From assembly GCF_009711265.1 (NCBI RefSeq), contig NZ_WMII01000006.1:124001-188000 (forward strand): 64,000 bases of DNA, in the 5' to 3' direction. The notes below the pieces were generated by a model that saw nothing but the letters and a program-made list of their open reading frames with translations, ran no database searches and was not told where the DNA came from. Position 1 is the first letter of the stretch. Every line of letters starts with the position of its first letter. Of the stretch, positions 53,213-61,009 are shown piece after piece. This stretch comes from Paracoccus shanxieyensis (GTDB lineage: Bacteria > Pseudomonadota > Alphaproteobacteria > Rhodobacterales > Rhodobacteraceae). Position numbers and translations under genes: made by a program.

Positions 53213-53814
53213 CCGGTGCAATTCTCCATATGCACGCCTTCCCAGATCGCATAGGGGATGTGGTTCCCCTCAAGCCGGGCATTGGCGAAATCGGCATTGT
53301 AGAACTTGGTCTCCATCAGGTTCGCGCCGATGATCGTCGCGCCCACGAATTTCGATTTGGGTGCCATCGCCGCCTCAAGCGTGGCGGCGGTCAGATCGGC
53401 GCCGGAAAAATCCGCGCCCGACAGGCGGGTGTAATCCAGATTGGCCCCGGTCAGGTTCGCATCGCGAAATACCGCGCCCTGCAACTGGCCCATTTCCAGA
53501 TCGGCCCCGCGCAGGTCCGCCCCGGACAGGTCCGCGCCCTTCATCTCGGCCCCGAACAGATCGGCGCGCATCAGGTTCGCGCCGGTCAGGTTGATGCCGT
53601 TCAGCTTCAGCCCGCGCAGATCGGCATGGCGCAGATCCGCGCCGGGACACGAGGCGCCCGGCTTGATCTCGCAGCCCGCGATCACCAGCGGGCCTTCGCG
53701 CGGGGTCGGCTCATCGACGATGACGGGAAAGCCACCCTGTGCGATGGGATCATTGGCGCTGGCCATGCCGGTGGTCACGAACAGCGCCGCAAGAACAGTC
53801 AGAAGTTTCGACAT
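53194..53814 (-). CDS. Exported pentapeptide-repeat protein
   Basis: A 206-residue protein with a signal peptide (LLTVLAALFVTTGMASA) and about 20 consecutive A(D/N)LxG-type pentapeptides (for example GADLRHADLRGLKLNGINLT) forming a right-handed quadrilateral beta-helix. A Cys pair (GCEIKPGASCPGADL) precedes the helix and another (MENCTGCPVNW) closes it, which could form disulfides in the periplasm. It follows exaA by 53 bp on the same strand. Function unknown; such proteins recur beside PQQ alcohol dehydrogenases in alphaproteobacteria. Confidence 0.88.
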   Translation of the reverse strand: MSKLLTVLAALFVTTGMASANDPIAQGGFPVIVDEPTPREGPLVIAGCEIKPGASCPGADLRHADLRGLKLNGINLTGANLMRADLFGAEMKGADLSGADLRGADLEMGQLQGAVFRDANLTGANLDYTRLSGADFSGADLTAATLEAAMAPKSKFVGATIIGANLMETKFYNADFANARLEGNHIPYAIWEGVHMENCTGCPVNW

Positions 53815-53867
53815 GGCTTGTCTCCGATGGCAAAGGGCGGGGCCCGGATCAGGCCCCGCCGCGTGTG

Positions 53868-55721
53868 TCACTTGCTGGCGGTCAGCAGCTCATCAGGGAT
53901 CTCGAAGACCCAGAACGAGCCGCCCTGACTGACCTGCGTGGTCAGCGTGGCCATGTCGCCACCCCACAGCGGCACCGCGCCGCCATAGCCCGAGGCGATG
54001 CCCAGATATTGCTTGCCGTCCAGTTCCCACGTCACCGGCTGCGACACGATCCCCGAGCCGGTGTTGAACTCCCAGAGCTGTTCGCCGGTCTCGGCCTGAA
54101 AGGCCTTGACGAACCCGTCCGAGGTGCCGGTAAAGACCAGATCGCCCGCGGTCGCCAGCGCCCCCGCCCAAAGCGGGAATTGCTCTTTGTGTTCCCATTT
54201 CTTTTCGCCCGTCGCCGGATCGAAGGCGCGCAGCGTGCCGATATGGTCGTCAAACAGCTTCTTGATCCGGAAACCCTGACCCAGATAGGCGGCCCCCGCC
54301 TGATAGGTCACGTTCTCGGTCCAGTAATCTTCCTTCCAGTGGTTCGCGGGAACGTAGAACAGCCCGGTCTTCTTGCTATAGGCCATCGGGTTCCAGTTCT
54401 TGCCGCCAAGGAACGGCGGCGAGACCTCGATCGTCGCGCCCTTGTCCTCGCCCTCGGCGGGCAGCGGCGGGCGCTGGCCTTCGTTCTCGATGGGACGCCC
54501 GGTCTGCAGGTCGATCCCCTTGGCCCAGATGATGCCGTCTACGAAGGGGAAGGCGTTCAGCAGCGCCGTGGGCCGGTTGATATCGCCGCCACGCTTGGAC
54601 AGCGCATCGACATCGGTGACATAGAAAAAGCCGTTGCGGTCGGCATGGGCACCGGCGCGGTGGGTCTTGCCGTCCTTGTCGGTATAGTCGAACAGGATGA
54701 TCTCGTTATTGCCCGAGAAGTCCCATGCGTCGTTGGGCGTGTGCTGGTAAAAGCCGATCAGTTCGCCATCCTTGGGGTTCACATAGGCCTGACCCGAGGT
54801 GTAAAGGCTGTCGCCCGGCGTGCGGGCCCATGTGTTCCATGGGGCAGGGTTGCCCGCGCCGACGATGATCGTGTTGGTGTCCGGATCATAGCTGGCCGAT
54901 TGCCACGGCGCGCCGCCGCCATGGTTCCATGCCTCGACCTTGCTGCCATCGGGATTGTTGGGCCAGCTTGGTGCGGCTGGATCGCCGGTGACGGTGCTTT
55001 CCTTGCCCTCCAGATTGCCCTTGTGGCCTTCGACGAAGGGGCGCATCCAGATTTCTTCGCCCGTGTCCACGTCGCGGGCATAGAGCTTGCCCACCACGCC
55101 GAATTCGTCGCCCGACGAGCCGTGGATCAGCATGACGCGGCCGGTTTCCTTGTCCTTCACGATGGTCGGCGCCCCGGTCATGGTATAGCCGATCTTGTGG
55201 TCCTCGAACTTCTTGCGCCACTCGACCTTGCCGGTGTCCTTGTTCAGCGCATAGATGCTGGCATCCAGCGTGCCGAAAAAGACCTTGTTGCCATAGATGG
55301 CAGCACCTCGGTTGACCACATCGCAGCAGGGGCGGATGTCTTCGGGCAGGCGGGCCTCGAATTTCCACAGCCGCTTGCCGGTCTTGGCGTCCAGCGCCCA
55401 CATGCGCGAATAGGATCCCGTGACATAGATCACCCCGTCATGGACGATGGCCTGCGTTTCCTGACCGCGCTGCTTTTCATCGCCAAAGGAAAACGCCCAT
55501 GCCGGGCGCATATGCTTGACGTTCGTGGCGTTGATCTGGGTCAGGGTCGAATAACGCTGGGCGTTGTTGCCCATGCCATACATCAGCACGTCATTCGTGG
55601 TTTCGCTGTCGGCAAGGATGTCTTCCCATGTCACATCCTTGGCGTGGGCGGGCGTCAGCAGCGCACCCGCGCAGGCGAATGCAATCGCGCTGGCCGCCGT
55701 CATTCTTAGAAAGGCGTTCAT
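53868..55721 (-). CDS. exaA: PQQ-dependent alcohol dehydrogenase, ExaA/PedE type (calcium form)
   Basis: A 617-residue periplasmic quinoprotein: signal peptide about 1-27 (AIAFACAGALLTPAHA), then an eight-bladed propeller with tryptophan-docking motifs. The adjacent cysteines C132-C133 (RPCCDVVNRG) form the disulfide that faces PQQ. The catalytic base is D334 in TPNDAWDFSG, and the residue two positions on is S336; lanthanide-dependent enzymes (XoxF, PedH) have Asp there, so this should be a Ca2+ enzyme of the ethanol-dehydrogenase group. Electrons go to the cytochrome c encoded upstream. AGGAGAA precedes ATG 55721. PQQ biosynthesis genes are not in the window. Confidence 0.93.
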   Translation of the reverse strand: MNAFLRMTAASAIAFACAGALLTPAHAKDVTWEDILADSETTNDVLMYGMGNNAQRYSTLTQINATNVKHMRPAWAFSFGDEKQRGQETQAIVHDGVIYVTGSYSRMWALDAKTGKRLWKFEARLPEDIRPCCDVVNRGAAIYGNKVFFGTLDASIYALNKDTGKVEWRKKFEDHKIGYTMTGAPTIVKDKETGRVMLIHGSSGDEFGVVGKLYARDVDTGEEIWMRPFVEGHKGNLEGKESTVTGDPAAPSWPNNPDGSKVEAWNHGGGAPWQSASYDPDTNTIIVGAGNPAPWNTWARTPGDSLYTSGQAYVNPKDGELIGFYQHTPNDAWDFSGNNEIILFDYTDKDGKTHRAGAHADRNGFFYVTDVDALSKRGGDINRPTALLNAFPFVDGIIWAKGIDLQTGRPIENEGQRPPLPAEGEDKGATIEVSPPFLGGKNWNPMAYSKKTGLFYVPANHWKEDYWTENVTYQAGAAYLGQGFRIKKLFDDHIGTLRAFDPATGEKKWEHKEQFPLWAGALATAGDLVFTGTSDGFVKAFQAETGEQLWEFNTGSGIVSQPVTWELDGKQYLGIASGYGGAVPLWGGDMATLTTQVSQGGSFWVFEIPDELLTASK

Positions 55722-55779
55722 CTGGCTGTTCTCCTCCGTTCCGGGTGGCCTAGCGCCATGTCCCTGTCGTTTCTGCATT

Positions 55780-55805
55780 CCCTGCGCCGCTCCTCCGGCG
55801 CAGGG
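55780..55805 (-). terminator. Hairpin between the cytochrome c and exaA genes
   Basis: CCCTGCGCC and GGCGCAGGG form a perfect 9-bp stem around an 8-nt loop, 7 bp after the cytochrome stop codon. No T-run follows, so it may stabilise mRNA or terminate partly before exaA. Confidence 0.6.
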
Positions 55806-55811
55806 CGCGGG

Positions 55812-56489
55812 TCAGTTGCGCAGCAGGCCCGAGATCAACTCGGTCGCCATCGGCGCGTGGCTTGCGCCGGTGCGCAGCAGATGCGCTGCCTGCTGCAAGG
55901 CGCTGACCGAGCGGGGGGCTCCGGACAGCGTTTCAAATTCGTCCCCGGTCTTGTCCAGATCGGCGGCGACGGCCTCGACCTCTTCGGCGCTGGCGGTGGC
56001 AGGCAGTGCCTTCACCCGGTCGCGCAGCGCGGTGATGTCGCTGTTGCGTTCGGCCATTTCATCGGCATCAGGGCGCGTCTCGATATAGGTGCGGATCGCC
56101 CAGACCGCTTCCTGGCTGAGGATGTCCTGAAACGGCGGCATCTTCACCGCGCCGTTCTGTTCATAGCCGTGCAGAACGCGGTCCAGATACCATTCGTCGC
56201 CGAATTCATTGGCCTCCAGATAGCGCAGATCGGGGGCCAGACCGCCCGAGATGGCCTCAAGGCCATGGCAGCGGGCGCAGTTGCTGTTGAAGCCCTTGCC
56301 GCCGATCTCGACCGCCTTGAACAGCAGATCGCCCTCGGCGCCGCGCCACGGGTTTTCGGTGGCCATCTCCTCGGGCAGGTCGGGCAGGCCGGTCGTGTCG
56401 ACCGCGCGGGGTGCCGTATCGCCATGCGCGAACGCCATGGCGGCGACAAAGATCATCGGTGCGGCGAGCGTTGCGGGCTTGCGGAGCAT
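55812..56489 (-). CDS. Cytochrome c (PedF/c550-like), electron acceptor of the alcohol dehydrogenase
   Basis: A 225-residue periplasmic protein with a signal sequence (AAPMIFVAAMAFAHG) and one haem motif, CARCH, near residue 75; Met in VKMPPFQDILSQEAVWAIR is the probable axial ligand. The c550/PedF subfamily extension of about 75 helical residues follows the haem domain. It should accept electrons from ExaA. ATG 56489 was chosen as the start of the signal peptide; the open frame upstream to 56594 crosses a conserved regulatory site. It lies directly upstream of exaA on the same strand. Confidence 0.9.
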   Translation of the reverse strand: MLRKPATLAAPMIFVAAMAFAHGDTAPRAVDTTGLPDLPEEMATENPWRGAEGDLLFKAVEIGGKGFNSNCARCHGLEAISGGLAPDLRYLEANEFGDEWYLDRVLHGYEQNGAVKMPPFQDILSQEAVWAIRTYIETRPDADEMAERNSDITALRDRVKALPATASAEEVEAVAADLDKTGDEFETLSGAPRSVSALQQAAHLLRTGASHAPMATELISGLLRN

Positions 56490-56559
56490 GATTCTGTCCT
56501 TGGTGTTGCCGGGCTGTGACGCCCCTGTCAGTGGATTCATTTCGCCACAAATCTGCGCA

Positions 56560-56588
56560 CGATAAATTGTCCATTGGTCGAATAGGCG
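56560..56588 (-). promoter_or_regulatory. Shared 29-bp site, copy 1 (cytochrome c promoter)
   Basis: The plus-strand core ATTGTCCATTGGTC (56566-56579) lies about 71 bp upstream of the cytochrome c start. A second copy at 58554-58582 agrees at 24 of 29 bases, including flanks CGATA and ATA-GCG. The conservation in non-coding DNA marks a binding site, likely for the LuxR-type response regulator of the island. Confidence 0.65.
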
Positions 56589-56703
56589 GCACATTTCGCA
56601 GATCAGAAAATTGCTTAACCCAGCGTATTCAACAGGATATAGTAATATGGCGCAGTCGCGATTGCGCGAGACTGCGTGATACCTTCCGCGTCATGGCCGC
56701 GCG

Positions 56704-57660
56704 TTACAGCCCGCCGACCAGTGGCAATGCGGCGCTTTCGTGATCGTCCCAGCGCCGCACGACCGAGCGCAGGTATTCTTCCGGGTTCGCGCCCAGCCGG
56801 GCATATTCCGGAACGGGGCCTGCCGACATCGCCTCGATCCGGGTCAGGCCGGAACGGGCCGCCAGATCCAGCCGCGCGCGGGTCTGTTGCAGATAGGCGC
56901 GGGTCTGCACCAGCGCCGCATCGTCGCGGTGATAGCGCCCATGGCCGGGGATCGTCCCCGAGACTGGCAGGGCCTGCAACTGGTCCAGTGCCGCAAGCCA
57001 TGCGGTGTAATCGGCATCCGGCAGGCTGGGCGCGCGGTCCAGAAACAGCAGGTCTCCGGCGATCAGCGTGCCGGTTGCCGCGTCGGAGACGATCAGATCC
57101 GCCGCAGTATGGCCCTGAAGCTGGGTCAGGTGCAGGCTGCGCCCGCCGATGACCAGCGGGCCGTCCTGTGTCGCGTCCCGCGCGGGCTGCGGCTTGGTGC
57201 CCGACATCCATGTGCCAAGGATCGCGTAAAGCGAGGCCGCGAAATCCGTGCCGAATTGCGTGCAGGCGGCGATGGTCGGGGCGGGGGCGATGCTGGGGCT
57301 GTCGCCAAAGGCCGCGTTGCCGAACCAGTGGTCGGGATGGTGATGGGTGTTGATGACCAGCGCCACGCCGCCCATGCGCTGATCGGCAAAGGCGCGGATC
57401 TCGGCCCCCATGGCGGCGGTCGATCCGGTGTCGATGACCACCGCCCCGGCCAAGGTCTGCAACAGCGCCACATTCACCATCGCGCCGCCATTCTGGCGGG
57501 TAAAGACCTCGCGCAGGCCCTCGATCATCCAGACCCCGTCGGCAACCTGCGTTGGCGCCAGATCATAGCGCCGGGCCTGCGCCATGGCCGGAACCGGCAG
57601 CAGCGCCGCCGCAGCCGCAGCACCCAGAACCTGTCTGCGGGACATGCGTGTGGTGGTCAT
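56704..57660 (-). CDS. Quinoprotein relay system zinc metallohydrolase
   Basis: A 318-residue metallo-beta-lactamase-fold protein. The N-terminus has twin Arg followed by a hydrophobic stretch (RRQVLGAAAAAALLPVPAMA), suggesting Tat export. Zinc ligands: NTHHHPDHWFGN, then QLQGHTAADLIV and GTIPGHGRYHRD. The family (TIGR04558/TIGR04559) occurs only near PQQ-dependent dehydrogenases; the reaction is unknown. It is coupled to the SoxYZ-like gene by a 4-bp overlap. Confidence 0.88.
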   Translation of the reverse strand: MTTTRMSRRQVLGAAAAAALLPVPAMAQARRYDLAPTQVADGVWMIEGLREVFTRQNGGAMVNVALLQTLAGAVVIDTGSTAAMGAEIRAFADQRMGGVALVINTHHHPDHWFGNAAFGDSPSIAPAPTIAACTQFGTDFAASLYAILGTWMSGTKPQPARDATQDGPLVIGGRSLHLTQLQGHTAADLIVSDAATGTLIAGDLLFLDRAPSLPDADYTAWLAALDQLQALPVSGTIPGHGRYHRDDAALVQTRAYLQQTRARLDLAARSGLTRIEAMSAGPVPEYARLGANPEEYLRSVVRRWDDHESAALPLVGGL

Positions 57661-58433
57661 GTGTCGGGCCTGACGGTGCCGGTGAACATATCCGCCAGAT
57701 TGTCGCGGGCGCGGATGGTCACCGGATGCGCCGCCAGTTCCGGCGGCAGGATGAAGGTCAACGAGGGGTTTTCCTCAAGCGGTTCGTGCAGTTCCAGATG
57801 GGCGATCCGGGCGCCGTCGGTGTCCAGAAGCTCCAGTTCGGTCAGGTGATGGGCGGGGATGCCATCGGCCAGCCCGGTATCCTGCGGGTGGCGGATATTC
57901 ACCACCAGCCGCCCGGTTTCGGGCCAAAGCCGGGCGCGCATCTGGCCGAATCCCTGCTGCCAGTCGGGGCGCGCATGCACCGTGGCGGGCGCGCTGCAGC
58001 CGCCCCCCAGCGCGCTGACCCAGGCCGCGCCGACATGCCAGCCCTGTCCGATCCGGGCCGAGGCGCGCAGCGCGCCCGCGACCTCGTATTTCACGCCGAA
58101 GCTCAGAAAGGGCAGCGCGCGGCCGGGCTGGAAGGTCAGCGCATGGGCAAAGGGGCTGTAATCAATGGTCACCACGATATCCTGCACCGGGCCGGACAGG
58201 GCGGTGGCGTCGATCAGGAAAGGCACATGGCTGGAATCCTCGGCCGCGCGGGGGGCCAGCACGACCATCCCCGGATCGTGGCGCCAATGCGTCGGATCGC
58301 CCAGATATTCCGCCAGATGCAGCGGCCACATCCCGGCGCCGAAATCATCGCCGCCGACCGCCGCCTTGCCGAAGGCCGGGCGGATCAGCCCGGCATCTTC
58401 TCCCGGCAGCAGATGCGAAAGCAGCCCGCTCAT
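57657..58433 (-). CDS. Quinoprotein-associated SoxYZ-like carrier, without visible signal peptide
   Basis: A 258-residue fusion of a SoxY-like domain (about 35-150; the carrier cysteine in VSALGGGCSAPATVH) and a SoxZ-like domain (about 160-255; WPETGRLVVNIRHPQDTGLA). Members (TIGR04557) occur beside PQQ dehydrogenases and are normally exported. Here the first 34 residues (MSGLLSHLLPGEDAGLIRPA) are not a signal peptide, and the frame is closed by a TGA 24 nt upstream of the ATG, so no longer form exists. Either it is co-exported with its partner, works in the cytosol, or is damaged. Overlaps the metallohydrolase gene. Confidence 0.85.
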   Translation of the reverse strand: MSGLLSHLLPGEDAGLIRPAFGKAAVGGDDFGAGMWPLHLAEYLGDPTHWRHDPGMVVLAPRAAEDSSHVPFLIDATALSGPVQDIVVTIDYSPFAHALTFQPGRALPFLSFGVKYEVAGALRASARIGQGWHVGAAWVSALGGGCSAPATVHARPDWQQGFGQMRARLWPETGRLVVNIRHPQDTGLADGIPAHHLTELELLDTDGARIAHLELHEPLEENPSLTFILPPELAAHPVTIRARDNLADMFTGTVRPDT

Positions 58434-58553
58434 GTCGCGGTGCCGGGGTGAACTTCAGTCGGATATGCCGTCGTCCTGCGGTTTGCTAGCATCTGCCACG
58501 CTCCCTGTCGCGACCATCGGTCCCTGCGATCAGGTTTCTGCGAAAACACGAGG

Positions 58554-58582
58554 CGATATATTGTCCAATGGTCTTATACGCG
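58554..58582. promoter_or_regulatory. Shared 29-bp site, copy 2 (SoxYZ / CXXCW genes)
   Basis: Core ATTGTCCAATGGTC (58560-58573), near-identical to copy 1 at 56560-56588. It is 121 bp upstream of the SoxYZ-like gene on the minus strand and lies over the proposed TTG start (58561) of the CXXCW gene on the plus strand. Confidence 0.65.
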
Positions 58583-59136
58583 CGCTGTGTCTGACTGCGC
58601 TGCTGGCCGCCCCCGGCATCGCCGCGGCGCAGGCCTTGTTCGATGCGGCAGGCTATCGCATCGCCAGCTACCGCGCGCCGGTGCCCGATCAGGCCCCCGG
58701 CGCACAGACCGTCACCGCCCGGCAGGTTCAGCAACTGCGCGCGCAGGGGGCGCTGCTGCTGGACGTGCTGGGCTTGCAGCAATACACCATTGCCGATGAC
58801 GGCACATGGCTGACGCCGGAACGCAGGCAATCGCTGCCCGGTGCGGTCTGGCTGCCCGTCGTGGGCTGGGGCAAGCTGGAGCCGTGGCAGCAGCACTATC
58901 TGAACGACAGCCTTGCCGCGCTGACCCATGGCGACAAGGCCATGCCGATCGTGGTCTTTTGCAAGGTGGATTGCTGGGTCAGCTGGAACACGGCCAAACG
59001 CCTGCATGAGATGGGGCATTCCCGACTGTACTGGTTTTCAGGCGGGGCCGAGGCGTGGCAGGATGCAGGTTTTCCCCTGCAACCCGTGACGCCCCGTCCC
59101 CTGCGCCGTGACAAGGGTTCGCCCCCGCCGCCGTGA
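58561..59136 (+). CDS. PQQ-associated CXXCW-type (rhodanese-like) protein
   Basis: A 191-residue exported protein. Signal peptide about 1-23 (LIRALCLTALLAAPGIAAAQ), then a rhodanese-like domain with VVFCKVDCWVSWNTAKRLHE, the Cys-Cys-Trp motif of the PQQ-dependent-catabolism family (TIGR03864). Function is unproven; a thiol/sulfane role linked to the SoxYZ-like carrier is a guess. No ATG lies near the signal peptide; TTG 58561 has GAGG about 8 nt upstream and begins the signal peptide exactly, while the in-frame ATG at 58465 would add a non-signal extension. The start codon lies inside the shared 29-bp site. Confidence 0.82.
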   Translation: MSNGLIRALCLTALLAAPGIAAAQALFDAAGYRIASYRAPVPDQAPGAQTVTARQVQQLRAQGALLLDVLGLQQYTIADDGTWLTPERRQSLPGAVWLPVVGWGKLEPWQQHYLNDSLAALTHGDKAMPIVVFCKVDCWVSWNTAKRLHEMGHSRLYWFSGGAEAWQDAGFPLQPVTPRPLRRDKGSPPPP

Positions 59137-59147
59137 CGCCCTGTCGC

Positions 59148-59678
59148 CTAGCTGGCAAGCCTTACGGCATAATCGTCCTGCAGACGGTTCCATGTGATCC
59201 AGAAGGACGGGCCCGCCTTGCCGTTCGCTTGCGCGACCAGAATATCCAGATGGGTGTGCCAGCCCGCCGCGACCTGATTGCGCGTCCGGGGATCGCTCAG
59301 TCCGCGATGGGTCACGGTCAGCAGCACCCTGTCGCCCTGCGGTTCCAGCAAAAAGGTCACGTCGCCATGGCCCCATGCGATGGTCAGTTCCCGCCCCGGC
59401 GTGACGGCGATCACCCGCGATTGCAGACTTTCTTCCTCGGGCCGGTCCGGGCCGCGATGGTCGGGGGCGCGGCACAGATCGTCATTGCGCCAGACCAGCG
59501 TAAAGGGCGCGTCGGCAACCAGCGGCATCTGCCCCGAGGCCAGCCATTTGCGGCGCAGGTCTTCCTCGGTCAGATAGCGCCAGATCCGGTCGGCGGGACC
59601 GGGCAGCCAGCGCTGGATCACCAGCGTCGCGTCGTCGGTCATCATGCCATATTCGTCGGTGATGTGCCGGGTGTTCAT
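59148..59678 (-). CDS. SRPBCC (AHSA1-type) domain protein
   Basis: A 176-residue helix-grip protein: LVIQRWLPGPADRIWRYLTE and VTPGRELTIAWGHGDVTFLL, then GLSDPRTRNQVAAGWHTHLD, which is the AHSA1/ATPase-activator-like pattern. Its exact function is unknown. Its start overlaps the ArsR gene end by 4 bp; pairing of ArsR with SRPBCC is a very common two-gene module in actinobacteria and alphaproteobacteria. Confidence 0.9.
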   Translation of the reverse strand: MNTRHITDEYGMMTDDATLVIQRWLPGPADRIWRYLTEEDLRRKWLASGQMPLVADAPFTLVWRNDDLCRAPDHRGPDRPEEESLQSRVIAVTPGRELTIAWGHGDVTFLLEPQGDRVLLTVTHRGLSDPRTRNQVAAGWHTHLDILVAQANGKAGPSFWITWNRLQDDYAVRLAS

Positions 59679-60040
59679 GCCGTATCTCCGTGTTTTGGGG
59701 ATGTTTCGGATGTGCTGTCTTCGTCGCGCAGCAACTGGTCCAGCCGGTCGAGCGCGCCGGTCCAGAAGCGTTCATATGCACCGATTTCGGCGTAAGCCGC
59801 AGCCAGCGGCGCGGCCTGCAAATGGCAGACATGGCTGCGCCAGCGGATTTCGCGCCGCAGCAGACCGGCGCGTTCCAGCATCTTCACATGTTTCGATGCC
59901 GCGACCAAAGACATGCCGTGCGGCTGGGCAAGCTGGCCGATCGTGCGTTCGCCCTGTGCAAGGTCGCGCAGCATCTGCCGCCGCGTCGCGTCGCTGAGCG
60001 CCTGAAAGATGTCATCCAATGCCGATTCTCGATTAACCAT
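59675..60040 (-). CDS. ArsR-family transcriptional regulator
   Basis: A 121-residue winged-helix repressor without metal-binding cysteines: ALSDATRRQMLRDLAQGERT, IGQLAQPHGMSLVAASKHVK. It belongs to the type paired with SRPBCC proteins. ATG 60040 (MVNRESALDDIF) is the family's normal start; no ribosome binding site precedes it, and a palindrome covers the start codon. It probably represses its own two-gene operon. Confidence 0.93.
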   Translation of the reverse strand: MVNRESALDDIFQALSDATRRQMLRDLAQGERTIGQLAQPHGMSLVAASKHVKMLERAGLLRREIRWRSHVCHLQAAPLAAAYAEIGAYERFWTGALDRLDQLLRDEDSTSETSPKHGDTA

Positions 60041-60089
60041 AAGGTTAAATTAGCACGAGTCTCGGGATCATAAAACAAAAAGGTTAAAT
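60033..60089 (-). promoter_or_regulatory. ArsR operator overlapping the start codon, with a repeated half site
   Basis: TTAACC-ATAA-GGTTAA (60033-60048) is a perfect palindrome that includes the ATG (60038-60040). AAGGTTAAAT occurs at 60041-60050 and again at 60080-60089, a 10-bp direct repeat. ArsR dimers bind such AT-rich palindromes; binding here would block initiation of transcription and possibly translation. Confidence 0.55.
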
Positions 60090-60100
60090 GAGGCGGTTTG

Positions 60101-61009
60101 TTAATATCCTTTGCTGCGGTCGATGGCTCCGGGCGGGATCTGCCCCGCCAGACTGGCGCCGACGCCTGCGACGACATGCGCGGCTGCGGCATGATCGTCG
60201 GTGCGCGTGGCGATATGGGGGGTCACGATCACCTTCGGGTGCCGCCACAGCGGGGCGTCGGGGGGCAGGGGTTCGGGGTTGGTCACGTCCAGCACCGCGC
60301 CCGCCAAATGGCCGCTGTCCAGCGCGGCGATCAGATCCTTGCTGACCAGTTGCGCGCCGCGCCCGGCATGGACCAGCCGCGCGCCTGCGGGCAGGGCTGC
60401 GAACAACTCGCGGTTCAGCAGCCCGCGCGTGTCCTGCGTCAGCGGCAGCAGGCAGACGGCGATATCGGTCTGCGCCAGAAAGGCGGGCAGGTCGGTAAAG
60501 CACGCCACGCCCTCGATCTGCCGGGCCGAGCGGTTATAGCCCGACAGCGCAAAGCCAAAGGGCCGCAGCGCCTGCAGCGCGGCAAGGCCCAGCTGGCCCA
60601 GACCCATCACGCCGACGCGGCGCTGCGCGGCGGGGGTGGCGGGGCGGTCCTGCCACAGGCCCTGCGCCTGCTGGGCCAGATAGCCCGGCAGGTCGCGATG
60701 CATGGCCAGCACGGCCATGGTGACATAGCCGCACATCTGCTGGGCGATGCTGGGGTCCAGCATTCGCACGATCTGTACCTGCGGCGGGATCGCCGACAGA
60801 TCGAACTGATCGACGCCCGCGCCGACGGAAAAGATCACCTCGAGATTGGGATAAAGGCTCAGATCCGGGCAGGTCCATGTCACGATCCAGCGCACCGCCG
60901 CCGGATCGGGCGCGTGCTGCACATGGAACGCGACCTGCGGCAGAGCCTTGGCGAAGGCCGCGCGGAACACCTCGCCCCGCGCGGCATCGGACAGAAACAG
61001 CAGCGCCAT
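60101..61009 (-). CDS. D-2-hydroxyacid dehydrogenase (GhrA-like)
   Basis: A 302-residue NAD(P)-dependent dehydrogenase, short like GhrA (about 312). NAD motif RVGVMGLGQLGLAALQAL. Catalytic residues: Arg in LVHAGRGAQLVSKDLIAALD, Glu-type region in LDVTNPEPLPPDAPLWRHP and His in KVIVTPHIATRT. GhrA reduces glyoxylate and hydroxypyruvate; other 2-oxoacids are possible. Its ATG (61007-61009) overlaps the stop of the class III aminotransferase gene by one base, so the enzymes are made together. Confidence 0.88.
   Translation of the reverse strand: MALLFLSDAARGEVFRAAFAKALPQVAFHVQHAPDPAAVRWIVTWTCPDLSLYPNLEVIFSVGAGVDQFDLSAIPPQVQIVRMLDPSIAQQMCGYVTMAVLAMHRDLPGYLAQQAQGLWQDRPATPAAQRRVGVMGLGQLGLAALQALRPFGFALSGYNRSARQIEGVACFTDLPAFLAQTDIAVCLLPLTQDTRGLLNRELFAALPAGARLVHAGRGAQLVSKDLIAALDSGHLAGAVLDVTNPEPLPPDAPLWRHPKVIVTPHIATRTDDHAAAAHVVAGVGASLAGQIPPGAIDRSKGY

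Noticed and set aside
53868..55721. XoxF-type lanthanide methanol dehydrogenase
   Set aside because: The diagnostic Asp two residues after the catalytic Asp is Ser, and the neighbours fit ethanol-type quinoprotein systems.
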